A stretch of DNA of 64,000 nt. It comes from Vibrio sp. CAU 1672. GTDB lineage: Bacteria; Pseudomonadota; Gammaproteobacteria; Enterobacterales; Vibrionaceae. Below the pieces are notes generated by a model. The model was not told the DNA's origin. It saw only the letters and a program-made list of their open reading frames with translations, and searched no databases. Positions within the stretch are counted from its first letter, which is position 1, and every line of letters starts with the position of its first letter. This document shows positions 1 to 9,803 of the stretch, one piece after another. The stretch spans positions 62,001 through 126,000 of the forward strand of contig NZ_JARHUF010000003.1 in NCBI RefSeq assembly GCF_029223195.1, in the 5' to 3' direction. Position numbers and translations under genes: made by a program.

Positions 1-149
1 AGTGATTAGATGACAGAAGCAAGGAAATAATTGACCGATATTGCACTGTGTTATGCAGTTAGCTGCTTTAATTACTCTGTAAGTAATAGTTATCTGCTTT
101 ACAACCCTGCACGTAGTGAAACAACGCGTATGCGTTGAGTAGGACGATT

Positions 150-887
150 ATGAGCCCGAATTTATCGATTGTGCTGCCGGCCAAAAATGAAGAGGGGAAT
201 ATTGGCCCTCTTATCAGCGAGATCTTCCATGTACTCAATCCACAGATCGAATTTGAGATCGTACTCACAGACGACGGCAGTGATGACAACACCGCTCAGG
301 AGGCGCTCGATACCGCAACACACCTAGGTTGCCCGCTGAAGATATTGCGCCACCAGCAAAGCTGCGGTCAGAGTGCCGCCCTGCATAGCGCAATACGTCA
401 TGCCAGCGCCAGGCTGATCGCAACCATGGATGCCGACGGGCAAAACGATCCATCGGATCTGCCGGCCATGGTGGCTCAGGCCAATCAGCTTGCTGCCGAG
501 CATTTCTGTATTGCCGGTTACCGGCAGCAACGCAGGGATTCGCGATGGATCCGTTTTCAATCCATAATCGCCAACTCGGTGCGGCAGTTTTTTCTCCGCG
601 ACGGCGTACCAGACTCAGGTTGCGGCCTGAAGGTGTTTCCTAAACAAACCTTTCTGCTGCTTCCCTATTTTGATCATATGCACCGCTTTTTACCGGCTTT
701 AATCCGGCGCATCGAAGGTGACATTATTGTTCACCCGGTAAAACACCGGCCGCGCTGCGCCGGGCGTTCCAACTACACGCTGCGGAAACGGTTATGGGCG
801 GGTATGGTCGATTTATGCGGCGTGATGTGGCTGCGTCGCCGAACCTGCTGGCCAGTTGTGCAACAGAAATACCCGGAAGAGCCTTAG
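150..887 (+). CDS. GT2 family glycosyltransferase (polyprenyl-phosphate sugar synthase type)
   Basis: A 245-residue family 2 glycosyltransferase. The N-terminus (LSIVLPAKNEEGNI), the TDDGSDDNT segment near residue 40 and the MDADGQNDP metal/nucleotide motif near residue 95 are typical of DPM1/ArnC-like enzymes that move a sugar from a nucleotide sugar onto a polyprenyl phosphate at the cytoplasmic face. It lacks the two C-terminal membrane helices of ArnC. A TTG lies 15 bases upstream, but the ATG has an AGGA box just before it and the conserved domain starts there. It is the first gene of a tight run: its stop codon abuts the ATG of the next gene. With the GT39 and epimerase genes downstream it probably makes the lipid-linked donor. 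The exact sugar is not readable from the sequence. Confidence 0.88.
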   Translation: MSPNLSIVLPAKNEEGNIGPLISEIFHVLNPQIEFEIVLTDDGSDDNTAQEALDTATHLGCPLKILRHQQSCGQSAALHSAIRHASARLIATMDADGQNDPSDLPAMVAQANQLAAEHFCIAGYRQQRRDSRWIRFQSIIANSVRQFFLRDGVPDSGCGLKVFPKQTFLLLPYFDHMHRFLPALIRRIEGDIIVHPVKHRPRCAGRSNYTLRKRLWAGMVDLCGVMWLRRRTCWPVVQQKYPEEP

Positions 888-1541
888 ATGAAAATTGTAA
901 AGCTGGTACTGCTGCTCGGACTGCTGCTCGTAGTGTATATCGAATACAACAGCGAGCTTTGGCAACACATTGCCGACAAAAACTGGATCGCCGCCTATGT
1001 CGCACAATCCGGCTTTCGTGGCAGCGTGGGGTTAGTGCTGTCCGGCGCCGTGTTTATCGGTTGCGGTGGTCCGAGGCAGTTAATCGCCTTTACTTTTGGC
1101 TTTGCGTTTGGCTGGGTATCCGGCTTGCTACTGTGCTTACTGAGCACCTTAACCGGCACCGTAATCGGCTACGGGCTGGCTCACTGGTTGTTAAAGCCAT
1201 CTTTCAACCGCCACTTCGCAGAACGCTTCACCCGGTTTGAGAGCTTTGTTAAAGGTGACCCTTTTCTCAAGCTACTGGCTATCCGGCTGTTTCCCATCGG
1301 CAGTAACCTGTTGACTAATCTGTTTTCCGGCGCGGCCGGCGTCCCATTTATGGCGTTTATAACCGCCTCAATTGTCGGCTATTTACCCCAGACCGTGATT
1401 TTTTCGCTGGCCGGAAGCGGAATCGGTAACGCGAGTCGTTACCAAGTGATCGTCAGTATAGTACTTGGCGCAATTAGCCTGCTACTCACGCATTTTTTGT
1501 ACAAAAAGTACAAAAAACGCCACGCCGTGATTTCTCAATAG
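888..1541 (+). CDS. TVP38/TMEM64 (VTT-domain, DedA-related) membrane protein
   Basis: A 217-residue polytopic inner-membrane protein with an N-terminal helix (residues 4-18), several later helices and the VTT signature RLFPIGSNLLTNLFSG near residue 130. VTT/DedA relatives include undecaprenyl-phosphate translocases, but the TVP38 branch is not assigned a fixed substrate. The start follows the preceding stop directly and has GGAAGAG 7 bases upstream. It is sandwiched between a GT2 that would consume polyprenyl phosphate and a GT39 that would use the lipid-linked sugar outside, so moving the lipid carrier across the membrane is an attractive but inferred role. The C-terminus is short and basic (KKYKKR). 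Confidence 0.88.
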   Translation: MKIVKLVLLLGLLLVVYIEYNSELWQHIADKNWIAAYVAQSGFRGSVGLVLSGAVFIGCGGPRQLIAFTFGFAFGWVSGLLLCLLSTLTGTVIGYGLAHWLLKPSFNRHFAERFTRFESFVKGDPFLKLLAIRLFPIGSNLLTNLFSGAAGVPFMAFITASIVGYLPQTVIFSLAGSGIGNASRYQVIVSIVLGAISLLLTHFLYKKYKKRHAVISQ

Positions 1542-1552
1542 AGGAGTGCAAC

Positions 1553-3283
1553 ATGATAAAGCGATTATTTGCAGAATTTTGCAGTGACCATTACTACCGG
1601 GTGCTGTTGATACTGCTGGTGTTCGCGGTGGTGATCATTTGTGCCGGAATGGGCCTGCGCTCTCCCTGGCCTGCCGATGAACCGCGTTTTGCCGAAATCG
1701 CCAGAGAAATGGTACTGTCCGGCGACTGGTTTTTGCCAATGCGCGCCGGCGAGCTTTACCCCGACAAACCTCCGTTGTTTATGTGGGCGATCGCCTTATG
1801 CTACAAGCTGAGCGGCAACATAAACCTCGCGTTCCTCCTGCCCAACGCGCTGATGTCGCTGATCATGTTGATCTGTGTTTACGATCTCGCGGCCAAGTTG
1901 TGGAACATCAAGGTCGCGCGGTGCGCATTTTTACTCCTGATGCTGGCACCGCAGTTCATCCTCCAGTCAAAAACCGGGCAGACCGATGCGCTGGCAACAG
2001 GCTGGGTTACACTCGCGATGTACGGGCTGATACGCCACTACTATATTAAAACCAGCTGGAGCTGGTATTACCTGAGCTGGGGCTTCATGGGGCTGGGCAT
2101 TCTCACCAAAGGCATTGGTTTTTTGCCGATATTTTTCCTCATCCCGGTACTGGTCCAGCAATATTGGCTAGGCGAGAAGCCCGATAAAACACGGCTGCTC
2201 AAATCCGCCGCAGGCGTCTTATGCTTAACCGCTGTGATTGCACTCTGGTTATTACCCATGATTGTGTTAACCGAAATAAACCCCCACCCAGACTACGCTG
2301 CTTATCGCGATAGCATTCTGTTTAAACAGACCAGTGAACGCTATACCAATGCCTGGACCCACATAGAGCCGTGGTACTATTACCTGATCTTTGTGATCCC
2401 GGTACTGTGGTTTCCACTGCCGCTGTTTTTCTTCCATTCAACCTGGTGGCGCACAGTCTTTCAGCACAAACTACTGTTTGGCTTATTGCTATGGGTGCTG
2501 CTGGTCGTGGTCTTCTTCAGTATCAGCCCGGGGAAACGCGGGGTATATGTGCTGCCTGCCCTGCCGATGCTGGCATTAATCTGTGCTCCCTGGGTCGCCA
2601 GCAACGCCTTAAACCTGTGGGTTGAAAAAGGGATAAAGCTGATACTATTCGGACTGAATACAGTATTTTATGTGGTTGTGCTGCTACTGCTATTCAAGCA
2701 TCCGGCACTGGTAAAACACCTAGGCGAGTCCCCTGCCACCCTCTCATTTGCGCTGTTTTTTTTCGCTGTCGGCGTGGTTTGGAGTGGAATCCTGTTTAAG
2801 GCCAGAAACCAGCCTGCTTTGCATGTTCTGGGTGGAGTACTGACCGTCAGCTGGTTACTCTACAGCACGTGGGGTTACCTGCTACTCGAGCCAATCCGCA
2901 CCCCCGCCAAACAAATTATGCGCAACGTCACCGCCGCCGTCGGCAACAACGGGGAACTGGGACTGGTTAATTTCAAAGAGCAGTTTTTGCTGTTTTCGAG
3001 CCTGCCGGTCACCCATTTCAGCTACCTCAGCCCGGCGCAGCAGCAGTATCGCAATGCCTGGTTGTGGATTCAGGAAGCGCCTGACCGCTATGTTCTGATG
3101 CCGCACAGTAGCCATATTGAATGTTTTCAGCCAAGCAACGCACATGTGATGGGGTTTGGACACCGAAGAACCTGGCTATTGTTTGACCGCTCCGCCACTA
3201 CAGAGCGCTGTCTGGCCCCGGAGCAGAATAAACGTTATCACGTGCCGTTCAGGCCGTTTGAACAGGAGGAAGCAAAGCAATGA
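1553..3283 (+). CDS. GT39 (ArnT-like) membrane glycosyltransferase
   Basis: A 576-residue integral membrane transferase of the PMT/ArnT superfamily. After the first membrane helix (about residues 16-33) comes the periplasmic loop with the acidic motif WPADEPRFAEIAREM and then YPDKPP, as in ArnT. About a dozen hydrophobic segments follow, then a soluble C-terminal part from about residue 455. Such enzymes move a sugar from a polyprenyl phosphate to lipid A, a glycan or a protein on the periplasmic side. GAGGAG stands 7 bases before the ATG. The last codons overlap the next gene (ATGA), implying translational coupling. Neighbours suggest a uronic-acid donor rather than aminoarabinose, since no arnA, arnB or arnD homologue is present in the window. 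Confidence 0.88.
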   Translation: MIKRLFAEFCSDHYYRVLLILLVFAVVIICAGMGLRSPWPADEPRFAEIAREMVLSGDWFLPMRAGELYPDKPPLFMWAIALCYKLSGNINLAFLLPNALMSLIMLICVYDLAAKLWNIKVARCAFLLLMLAPQFILQSKTGQTDALATGWVTLAMYGLIRHYYIKTSWSWYYLSWGFMGLGILTKGIGFLPIFFLIPVLVQQYWLGEKPDKTRLLKSAAGVLCLTAVIALWLLPMIVLTEINPHPDYAAYRDSILFKQTSERYTNAWTHIEPWYYYLIFVIPVLWFPLPLFFFHSTWWRTVFQHKLLFGLLLWVLLVVVFFSISPGKRGVYVLPALPMLALICAPWVASNALNLWVEKGIKLILFGLNTVFYVVVLLLLFKHPALVKHLGESPATLSFALFFFAVGVVWSGILFKARNQPALHVLGGVLTVSWLLYSTWGYLLLEPIRTPAKQIMRNVTAAVGNNGELGLVNFKEQFLLFSSLPVTHFSYLSPAQQQYRNAWLWIQEAPDRYVLMPHSSHIECFQPSNAHVMGFGHRRTWLLFDRSATTERCLAPEQNKRYHVPFRPFEQEEAKQ

Positions 3284-4317
3284 AATTCCTCGTTACCGGC
3301 GCAGCGGGTTTTATTGGTAGTGCCGTGGTTAAACGCCTGTGTCAGGAGGGGCATCAGGTGGTTGGCATTGATAATCTCAATGATTATTACGATGTCGGCC
3401 TGAAACTGGCCCGGCTTACGGCTATTCGCCACCCCAACTTTATTTTTAAAAAAATGTCTGTCGCCGATATGCCTCAACTTAGCCAGTTGTTTGAAGCGCA
3501 GCAATTTGAACGGGTCATCCACCTGGCGGGTCAGGCAGGTGTGCGCTACTCAATGAAAAACCCCATGGCATTTGCTGACAGCAACCTTTACGGATTTGTA
3601 GCGATTCTTGAATGTTGCCGTCAACAGCGCATCCAGCATTTGGTCTACGCCTCCTCCAGCTCTGTCTATGGCCTCAACCAGAGGTCACCATTTCATACCC
3701 AGGCAAGGGTTGATCAGCCGATGTCTCTTTATGCCGCGACCAAAAAGTCGAATGAATTAATGGCGCACAGCTACTCGCACCTGTATCAGTTACCAACCAC
3801 GGGGTTGCGATTTTTCACCGTCTACGGTCCGTGGGGCAGGCCGGATATGGCGGTGTTTAAGTTCACCGAATCGATCTTAGCACGACGGCCGATTGATATT
3901 TACAACCATGGTAATATGCTGCGCGATTTTACCTTTATCGATGATGTTGTGGAATCCGTGGCCCGCATTCAGGCACTCCCCCATTCCGACCCTTCTTGCC
4001 CGTACCAGATATTTAACGTTGGCCACGGCACACCGGTAAAGCTGATCGAGATGATCGAAGCGCTGGAACAAGCGTTAGGCATCAAAGCACTCAAAAACTT
4101 GTTGCCTTCCCAGCCCGGTGACATGTATATAACCTATGCAGATACGCAAGAATTATCGGCCACTATTCAATTTTCCCCCAAGGTATGCCTAAACGAAGGA
4201 ATACGCCTGTTTATCGACTGGTATCAAAGCGAATACCGAATATGGCCGGATTCTGCCGACTGTGATGAGCAGATGCGGAACGGCAAAAAATCCACATCTG
4301 CCACTCAGAGAACCTGA
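3280..4317 (+). CDS. NAD-dependent epimerase, UDP-glucuronate 4-epimerase-like
   Basis: A 345-residue extended SDR. The NAD-binding motif GAAGFIG is at residues 7-13, the serine cluster before VYG at about 125-129, and the catalytic Tyr151-x3-Lys155 lies in YAATKKSNE. The opening [12 protein letters not shown] and the later [15 protein letters not shown] are characteristic of CapI/LpsL-type enzymes that interconvert UDP-glucuronate and UDP-galacturonate. It overlaps the stop of the GT39 gene by four bases. As last gene of the operon it probably supplies the nucleotide sugar used by the GT2. Assignment to the SDR epimerases is firm; the glucuronate substrate comes from motif resemblance only. 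Confidence 0.9.
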   Translation: MKFLVTGAAGFIGSAVVKRLCQEGHQVVGIDNLNDYYDVGLKLARLTAIRHPNFIFKKMSVADMPQLSQLFEAQQFERVIHLAGQAGVRYSMKNPMAFADSNLYGFVAILECCRQQRIQHLVYASSSSVYGLNQRSPFHTQARVDQPMSLYAATKKSNELMAHSYSHLYQLPTTGLRFFTVYGPWGRPDMAVFKFTESILARRPIDIYNHGNMLRDFTFIDDVVESVARIQALPHSDPSCPYQIFNVGHGTPVKLIEMIEALEQALGIKALKNLLPSQPGDMYITYADTQELSATIQFSPKVCLNEGIRLFIDWYQSEYRIWPDSADCDEQMRNGKKSTSATQRT

Positions 4318-4336
4318 CTCTATCTGGAGATATTTT

Positions 4337-4849
4337 ATGAGCGACCGCCTGAAGATCCGCGCGCTGGAACGTTCGGATCTGCGTTTTATCCATAATCTTA
4401 ACAACAACCGCAGCATCATGAACTACTGGTTCGAAGAGCCCTATGAATCTTATGACGAGCTGGAAGAATTATATCAAAAACACATTCACGATGATGCTGA
4501 ACGGCGATTTGTGGTGGAAAATAGCGCAGGCGACTTAATTGGCCTGGTGGAGCTGATTGAAATCAACTACATCCATCGCAGTGCTGAGTTTCAAATCATC
4601 ATAGCTCCAGCCTATCAAGGGCAAGGCTATGCGATGGAAATGGTCCACCGGGCACTGGACTACTCCTTCTCCATCCTAAACTTACATAAGGTGTATCTGC
4701 TGGTATCACTGGACAATAGCAAAGCCATTCACTTATACAAAAAATGTGGTTTCATTGAAGAGGGCCATCTGGTTGCAGAATACTTTATCAATGGTACCTA
4801 CCACGACGTAAAGCGGATGTACATTTTGCAACACCAGTACCTTAAATGA
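4337..4849 (+). CDS. speG: spermidine N1-acetyltransferase SpeG
   Basis: A 170-residue GNAT acetyltransferase closely resembling SpeG, which acetylates spermidine and spermine with acetyl-CoA and so limits polyamine toxicity. Hallmarks are [20 protein letters not shown] at the start, [13 protein letters not shown] (the polyamine-binding region in SpeG dodecamers), the acetyl-CoA loop AYQGQGYA, and the end [13 protein letters not shown]. The frame is open upstream to 4262, but the ATG at 4337 has TGGAGA 6 bases before it and matches the family N-terminus. It lies 19 bases after the epimerase gene on the same strand, so read-through from that operon is possible though the functions are unrelated. 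A strong terminator follows. Confidence 0.93.
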   Translation: MSDRLKIRALERSDLRFIHNLNNNRSIMNYWFEEPYESYDELEELYQKHIHDDAERRFVVENSAGDLIGLVELIEINYIHRSAEFQIIIAPAYQGQGYAMEMVHRALDYSFSILNLHKVYLLVSLDNSKAIHLYKKCGFIEEGHLVAEYFINGTYHDVKRMYILQHQYLK

Positions 4850-4871
4850 CATTTGCTGCATGCAGCGACAC

Positions 4872-4899
4872 AAAAACGCAGCCTGTTGGCTGCGTTTTT
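4872..4899. terminator. bidirectional Rho-independent terminator between speG and the peptidase gene
   Basis: A perfect 12-bp inverted repeat (AAAAACGCAGCC / GGCTGCGTTTTT) with a 4-base loop. T runs on either strand let it serve both converging genes, speG (+) and the prolyl oligopeptidase (-). Confidence 0.9.
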
Positions 4900-4918
4900 G
4901 ATATTGACGTTACCTGTG

Positions 4919-7075
4919 CTAAAGCTGCTCTACTCCCATATTAAAAAGAGCAAAGCTGTACACATCAGCATATTCCTCGATAACTTTACTGATTGGCGTT
5001 CCCGCCCCATGTCCCGCTTTGGTTTCAATCCGGATCAAGGTCGGATTGGTCCCCACTTGCTTGGCTTGCAACTGCGCCGCAAACTTATACGAGTGGGCCG
5101 GAACCACCCGATCATCATGGTCGCCAGTGGTCACCATAGTCGCCGGATATTCTACCCCCGGTTTCACATTGTGCACCGGTGAATAGTTCTTCAGGTATTG
5201 GAACATCTCTTTACTCTGTTCGGCAGTACCGTAATCGTATGCCCATCCCGCACCTGCGGTAAAAGTGTGGTAACGCAGCATATCCAACACACCGACTGCC
5301 GGCAGCGCAACCTGAAAGAGTTCCGGGCGCTGGGTCATGACCGCGCCAACCAGAAGGCCCCCGTTAGAGCCACCACTAATAGCCAGCTTCTGCGCCGAGG
5401 TATATTTCTTATCGATCAGGAACTCTGCAGCAGCGATAAAATCATCAAACACATTTTGTTTTTGCAACTGCGTACCCGCTTTGTGCCACTCTTTACCATA
5501 TTCGCCACCACCGCGGATGTTGGCAACGGCGTAAACACCACCCAGCTCTAACCATGCGGCCCGGCTTGCGCTGAAGTAAGGGGTTAAGCTGGCATTAAAG
5601 CCACCGTAGCCATACAAAATAGTTGGCGCACTGCCATTCATGGGAGTGCCCTTTTTGTAAGTAATGATCATCGGTACTTTAGTGCCGTCTTTGGATGTAT
5701 AGAACACCTGGCGGGATTCAAACTGCTCTGACTCAAATGGGGCATTCGATTTGTGGTATACCGTACTGTCACCCGTGTTGATATTCAAACGAAACTTGGT
5801 GCTGGGCACTTTGTAGTTGGTGAACGAGTAGTACACCTCCGTGTCTTCTTTTTTCCCCCAGAAACCGTAAGCGCTGCCGATATCCGGCAGTTTGATGTCA
5901 CGAATCAGTTTCCCGTCCATATCGTACTGTTTGACCATGGAGAGCGCATCAACAATATAGCGGGCAAACAGTGTGCTGCCTGCGGTCGAGACGTTGAGCA
6001 CATTTTCCGTTTCTGGGATTAGATCTTGCCAGTACTTCGGCTGAGGCTGACTTGCCTCTACCGTTACCACACGTTTGTTTGGCGCATCCAGATCAGTCAC
6101 CAAATAGAGCGTGCTACCCCGGTTGTCGATCACCCAGGTATCTGAATCGGTATTATCCAAAATCACCTGTAATGGGCTGTTTGGCTGCATCAGATCTTTA
6201 AAAAACAGCTTATTACCCGAAGTCGAAGTGCTCGCTGAAATAAACAGGTAACGCTCATCTTCCGAGGTGTACCCACCGACATAACGATGCTTCTCCGCTT
6301 CTGTACCACCAAAAATCAGCTGGTCATCACTCTGTTTTGTGCCTAAGGTATGGAAATAGAGTTTGTGCTGATCGGTTTTTGCCGACAGCTCACTGCCTTC
6401 AGGCTTGTCGTAACTTGAATAGTAAAAACCTCTGTTACCAAGCCAGCTGATACCACTGAACTTAACATCCACCAGCGTTTCACCGACCGGCTTTTGGGTT
6501 TCGGTATCCAGGACAATCACTTTGCGCCAGTCACTGCCGCCTTCAGAAATACTGTACGCAACCAAAGAACCATCTTTGCTGAAACGCACATTGGCCAGCG
6601 AAGTGGTGCCGTCATCACTGAAGGTGTTTGGATCAAGGAACACTTCCGCCTCCCCGTCGCCTAACTGACGGTAAAGTACATCCTGATCCTGCAGGCCGTC
6701 GTTCTTATAAAAATAGGTATACTTGCCTTCTTTAAACGGCCGACTCAGTTTTTCATAATCCATCAGCCTGGTTAAACGCTGCTCAATCTGCTTGCGGTAT
6801 GGGATCTGCGCAAGGTAATCTGATGTAATCAGGTTTTGCGCTTTCACCCACTTGGCCGTTTCCTCACTGCGATCATCTTCCAGCCAGCGGTAAGGATCAC
6901 TGACTTTGGTACCAAAGTAATCATCAACCACTTCAACCTTTTTGGTAGACGGATACTTGAGTGCCATGTGGCTCACGTGCTGCACCAGTTGCTGCGTAGC
7001 ATCACCGGCGAAAGCTACTGGCAAAACTCCAGTCAGAACAAAAGCGCTTGCCAGTGCTAAGACATTCTTTTTCAT
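4919..7075 (-). CDS. prolyl oligopeptidase family (S9A) serine peptidase, secreted
   Basis: A 718-residue S9A peptidase: signal peptide (residues 1-23, ending VAFAG), N-terminal segment with [17 protein letters not shown], a beta-propeller and a C-terminal alpha/beta hydrolase domain. The nucleophile is in GGSNGG; the acid is in [14 protein letters not shown] and the histidine in KAGHGAG near the end, so the triad looks intact. The motif [20 protein letters not shown] is diagnostic. Length matches secreted prolyl endopeptidases, which cut short proline-containing peptides in the periplasm or medium. It is a single-gene unit, convergent with speG. A longer, divergent leader region separates it from the usp gene. 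Confidence 0.92.
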   Translation of the reverse strand: MKKNVLALASAFVLTGVLPVAFAGDATQQLVQHVSHMALKYPSTKKVEVVDDYFGTKVSDPYRWLEDDRSEETAKWVKAQNLITSDYLAQIPYRKQIEQRLTRLMDYEKLSRPFKEGKYTYFYKNDGLQDQDVLYRQLGDGEAEVFLDPNTFSDDGTTSLANVRFSKDGSLVAYSISEGGSDWRKVIVLDTETQKPVGETLVDVKFSGISWLGNRGFYYSSYDKPEGSELSAKTDQHKLYFHTLGTKQSDDQLIFGGTEAEKHRYVGGYTSEDERYLFISASTSTSGNKLFFKDLMQPNSPLQVILDNTDSDTWVIDNRGSTLYLVTDLDAPNKRVVTVEASQPQPKYWQDLIPETENVLNVSTAGSTLFARYIVDALSMVKQYDMDGKLIRDIKLPDIGSAYGFWGKKEDTEVYYSFTNYKVPSTKFRLNINTGDSTVYHKSNAPFESEQFESRQVFYTSKDGTKVPMIITYKKGTPMNGSAPTILYGYGGFNASLTPYFSASRAAWLELGGVYAVANIRGGGEYGKEWHKAGTQLQKQNVFDDFIAAAEFLIDKKYTSAQKLAISGGSNGGLLVGAVMTQRPELFQVALPAVGVLDMLRYHTFTAGAGWAYDYGTAEQSKEMFQYLKNYSPVHNVKPGVEYPATMVTTGDHDDRVVPAHSYKFAAQLQAKQVGTNPTLIRIETKAGHGAGTPISKVIEEYADVYSFALFNMGVEQL

Positions 7076-7463
7076 AGACTTCCTTTTTCTATTTCAGTGT
7101 GCAATGCATTTTGCATACGCACTCTACTACATATCGGATTGCTGGATCTATTCCTTTAAAAGATCTGAACGCCATCAGGAAGTCATCCTGAAACTCACAC
7201 CCTGGAGGTAAAACAGAGGACCGGGATCAAATAAGCACGTACTGATAACCGGCATGATTACCCTGTAAAACGAGCATGATTTACAGTGGATAACAGGTAT
7301 CAACTTGATTACAAAGGTTCTTTTGTACAGTTCCATCACCGCTTTGGCGAGAGTCGAACGAAGGTCACTAGAAATTTGAACAAATTCGGGATCTTACCTA
7401 CACAATTTTCGCTCAACCCGTACTATTCTAAATATACAGTGTTATTACAATAAGGGCGTGGTT
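7076..7463. other. divergent intergenic region, no gene seen
   Basis: About 390 bases between the divergent peptidase and universal-stress genes. No ORF with a plausible start or family match was seen. It must hold both promoters. The usp side is A+T-rich shortly before the start (TTCTAAATATACAG), but no operator could be named with confidence. Confidence 0.5.
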
Positions 7464-7901
7464 ATGCAATACAAACATATCCTTGTCGCACTAGAACTGT
7501 CTGATGAGAGTACCGTGTTGATCGACAGAGCAGTGTCAATGGCAAGTACCATGGATGCCGATATCTCATTTATTCACATCGACGGCACACATGGAGAAAT
7601 TTATCCAGAGCTGGCAGATATTGAAGCTGAGCCAGATCAAAGGCCACTCAACGAACATTCCATGGAGTGCCTGCGGTCCTTCAAAGAGTACATCGACTAC
7701 CCACTCAGGCACTTTTTTGTTGGTACCGGTGATCTGGCTGATAAGCTGGAAACCACCATCAAAGAAAATGAAGTCGATTTGCTGATCTGCGGTCACCATC
7801 AGGATTTCTGGAGTAAAATCATTTCCTACTCTCGTCACCTGATCAATAAATCTCCTGTCGATATTTTGATCGTACCGATTTCCAGCGACATGATTCAATA
7901 A
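7464..7901 (+). CDS. universal stress protein, UspA family
   Basis: A 145-residue UspA-fold protein. It opens MQYKHILVALELSDES, has the mid-region VDLLICGHHQDFW and ends SPVDILIVPI, all typical of the UspA/UspC branch. The C-terminal G-x2-G-x9-G-(S/T) ATP loop of the UspFG type is not evident, which fits the non-ATP-binding UspA type. A GTG two codons upstream is in frame, but the ATG is preceded by TAAGGG at 7-base spacing and fits the family length. These dimeric cytoplasmic proteins accumulate on growth arrest and oxidative or membrane stress. Stands alone. Confidence 0.9.
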   Translation: MQYKHILVALELSDESTVLIDRAVSMASTMDADISFIHIDGTHGEIYPELADIEAEPDQRPLNEHSMECLRSFKEYIDYPLRHFFVGTGDLADKLETTIKENEVDLLICGHHQDFWSKIISYSRHLINKSPVDILIVPISSDMIQ

Positions 7902-7999
7902 CCCGCTCCAGCCCGGCGTATGATGTTCCGGGCTGTAACTTCCTCTATATTCTCTCATGCCAAGGTCCGCTTCCCCTTGGCCTCAGGCACAATAAAAAA

Positions 8000-8019
8000 A
8001 CCACACCCTAGAGTGTGGT
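8000..8019 (-). terminator. Rho-independent terminator for the pirin gene
   Basis: Stem ACCACAC / GTGTGGT with a 6-base loop. On the minus strand it is followed by a run of seven or more T, which places it 3' of the pirin gene. Confidence 0.65.
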
Positions 8020-8183
8020 GAAGGCAAAAGCGGATGGCAGTGGATTATCCGTTTTGCAGCTGGGTGGGCCCAAATCTGGCCCTAATTCGGAACTGATTTA
8101 ACAAGGGATAGTTTGTGCTTATATGACCGTCACATGATCCGTTCATAATATTAACTCTGCCACACGAGCATAATTGGACCCGC

Positions 8184-9035
8184 TTAGTAATGTTCAAATT
8201 CGCCAGCGTTATAGTCTTGAATGGCTTGCTCTATCTCTTCCGGGCTGTTCATAACAAACGGCCCGTAATGCACTACCGGCTCTTCTATCGGTTGACCGAG
8301 AAAAACCAGCACACCACTCTCTTCGTTTGCCCGCAATCTGAGCAAATTACCGTGTGACAGCAATGCCAGTTCACCTTGCTGCACTGCACGCTCACCTACA
8401 GTGATAGCGCCTCGGTAAACGTAGAACATCATGTTGTATTGTTCCGGGGTTTGAAAACTAACGTTTGCGTCGGGACGGGCGTGCCAGTCGGCAACGGTAA
8501 CCGGCACGCCGGTTTCATTTAACGGACCGTTAAACACCTCACCATCACTGGAGATCTGCCCGGCCAGTACCCGCAACAAGCCAGCCCGCTCATCATGTTG
8601 TTCTGTGATGGTTTCCGGCTGGAAGTCGTGATACCGCGCCGGCGCCATTTTGAGTTTAGCCGGTTGGTTAATCCAGATCTGAAAACCGTGTAACTCACCA
8701 TCCTGCATGATCGGCATTTCACTGTGGATCACCCCTCGCCCTGCCGCCATCCATTGCGCGCCACCGCTGCGCAGTTCACCAACGTTACCCATGTGGTCAC
8801 GGTGCTGAAAGTGGCCTTGCAACATATAAGTCAGGGTCTCAATACCACGGTGCGGGTGAGGTGGAAAACCACCAATATAGTCTGCAGCCTGATCCGATTT
8901 GAGCTCATCTATCATAAGAAATGGCGAGAAACCGGCATGGTTAAACCCCGCGATACGACGAATCTTAACCCCATCACCATCCGAGGTAGCCCGGGCTGGT
9001 ATAATTTGGCGAATGTCTCTCATAATGTTCATCAT
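8184..9035 (-). CDS. pirin family protein (bicupin)
   Basis: A pirin of about 283 residues. The metal-binding cupin has HPHRGIETLTYMLQGHFQHRDHMGN near residue 55 (pirins use three His and one Glu for Fe), and the second half FMVYRGAITVGER-like and ends with VHYGPFVMNSPEEI, which is diagnostic. Bacterial pirins include YhaK-type quercetinase-like enzymes; the natural substrate is unknown. Two adjacent ATG codons (9035 and 9032) are possible starts; GGGAG lies 5 and 8 bases upstream of them respectively, so the second may be preferred. The ORF extends to a GTG at 9047 without support. It is a single-gene unit. Confidence 0.9.
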   Translation of the reverse strand: MMNIMRDIRQIIPARATSDGDGVKIRRIAGFNHAGFSPFLMIDELKSDQAADYIGGFPPHPHRGIETLTYMLQGHFQHRDHMGNVGELRSGGAQWMAAGRGVIHSEMPIMQDGELHGFQIWINQPAKLKMAPARYHDFQPETITEQHDERAGLLRVLAGQISSDGEVFNGPLNETGVPVTVADWHARPDANVSFQTPEQYNMMFYVYRGAITVGERAVQQGELALLSHGNLLRLRANEESGVLVFLGQPIEEPVVHYGPFVMNSPEEIEQAIQDYNAGEFEHY

Positions 9036-9273
9036 TTGCTCTCCCACTGGACTGTGATTTCATTGTAGGCGGCAGTGGATAAATGATGAGTGGCATATTT
9101 TGAGCTAATTGTTCAAAAAAGTTGAAGTTCACTCTCCTGCTGCTGCGCTACCGTGGCTGGCGCGGCAACTTGTCCCGGCTTGGACATACCCCTACATTCC
9201 GTCCGTGGTTAATCACACTTTTACCAGCTAGACTGGATTAAATCATGCCAACCATTAATAAAAGGAAGAAATT

Positions 9274-9747
9274 ATGATCCAGCAAGGCCAGACCTTACCC
9301 GACGGCACACTGAGCGAACTGACAGCGGATGGGATGGTTAACCACCAGATCAACGAACTGTTTGCAGGAAAAAAAGTGGTACTGTTCGCGGTTCCGGGTG
9401 CTTTTACCCCGACCTGCTCTGAAGCCCACCTGCCAGGTTACGTGGTACTGGCAGACCAGATAAAAGCGAAAGGGGTGGATCTTATCGCCTGCGTATCAGT
9501 CAATGACGCCTTTGTCATGCAGGCGTGGGGGGAAGCGCAGAATGCATCGGAAATCATGATGCTGGCGGATGGTGATGCGAGCTTCACCAAAGCACTCGGG
9601 TTAGAAATGGACACCGCAGGCTTTGGCGGCATCCGTTCTCAGCGTTACGCCATGATCATCGAGGACGGGGTGGTAACGCAGCTCAACGTCGAAGCGCCGC
9701 AGAGTTTTACAGTCAGCAACGTTGAAACCATTCTGGCAGTGCTGTGA
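9274..9747 (+). CDS. Prx5-type atypical peroxiredoxin
   Basis: A 157-residue thioredoxin-fold peroxidase. The peroxidatic cysteine is Cys48 in VPGAFTPTCSEAHLPG, the Prx5 signature; a further Cys73 lies in LIACVSVND, as in bacterial Prx5 proteins. The later EMDTAGFGGIRSQRYAMIIEDG and the terminal SFTVSNVETILAVL complete the family pattern. It reduces H2O2 or organic peroxides in the cytoplasm using glutathione/glutaredoxin or thioredoxin; the fused C-terminal glutaredoxin found in some Vibrio and Haemophilus homologues is absent. AAGGAAG precedes the ATG. Single gene, converging on the protease gene. Confidence 0.93.
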   Translation: MIQQGQTLPDGTLSELTADGMVNHQINELFAGKKVVLFAVPGAFTPTCSEAHLPGYVVLADQIKAKGVDLIACVSVNDAFVMQAWGEAQNASEIMMLADGDASFTKALGLEMDTAGFGGIRSQRYAMIIEDGVVTQLNVEAPQSFTVSNVETILAVL

Positions 9748-9753
9748 TCCAAA

Positions 9754-9779
9754 CCGCCCCGAAGTACATGCCGGGGCGG
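9754..9779. terminator. G+C-rich hairpin between peroxiredoxin and protease genes
   Basis: An 8-bp perfect stem CCGCCCCG / CGGGGCGG with a 10-base loop just after the peroxiredoxin stop; a T-rich patch follows about 15 bases later. Probably terminates the peroxiredoxin transcript. Confidence 0.6.
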
Positions 9780-9803
9780 CCTACTTATGTCTGATTTTTC
9801 TAC

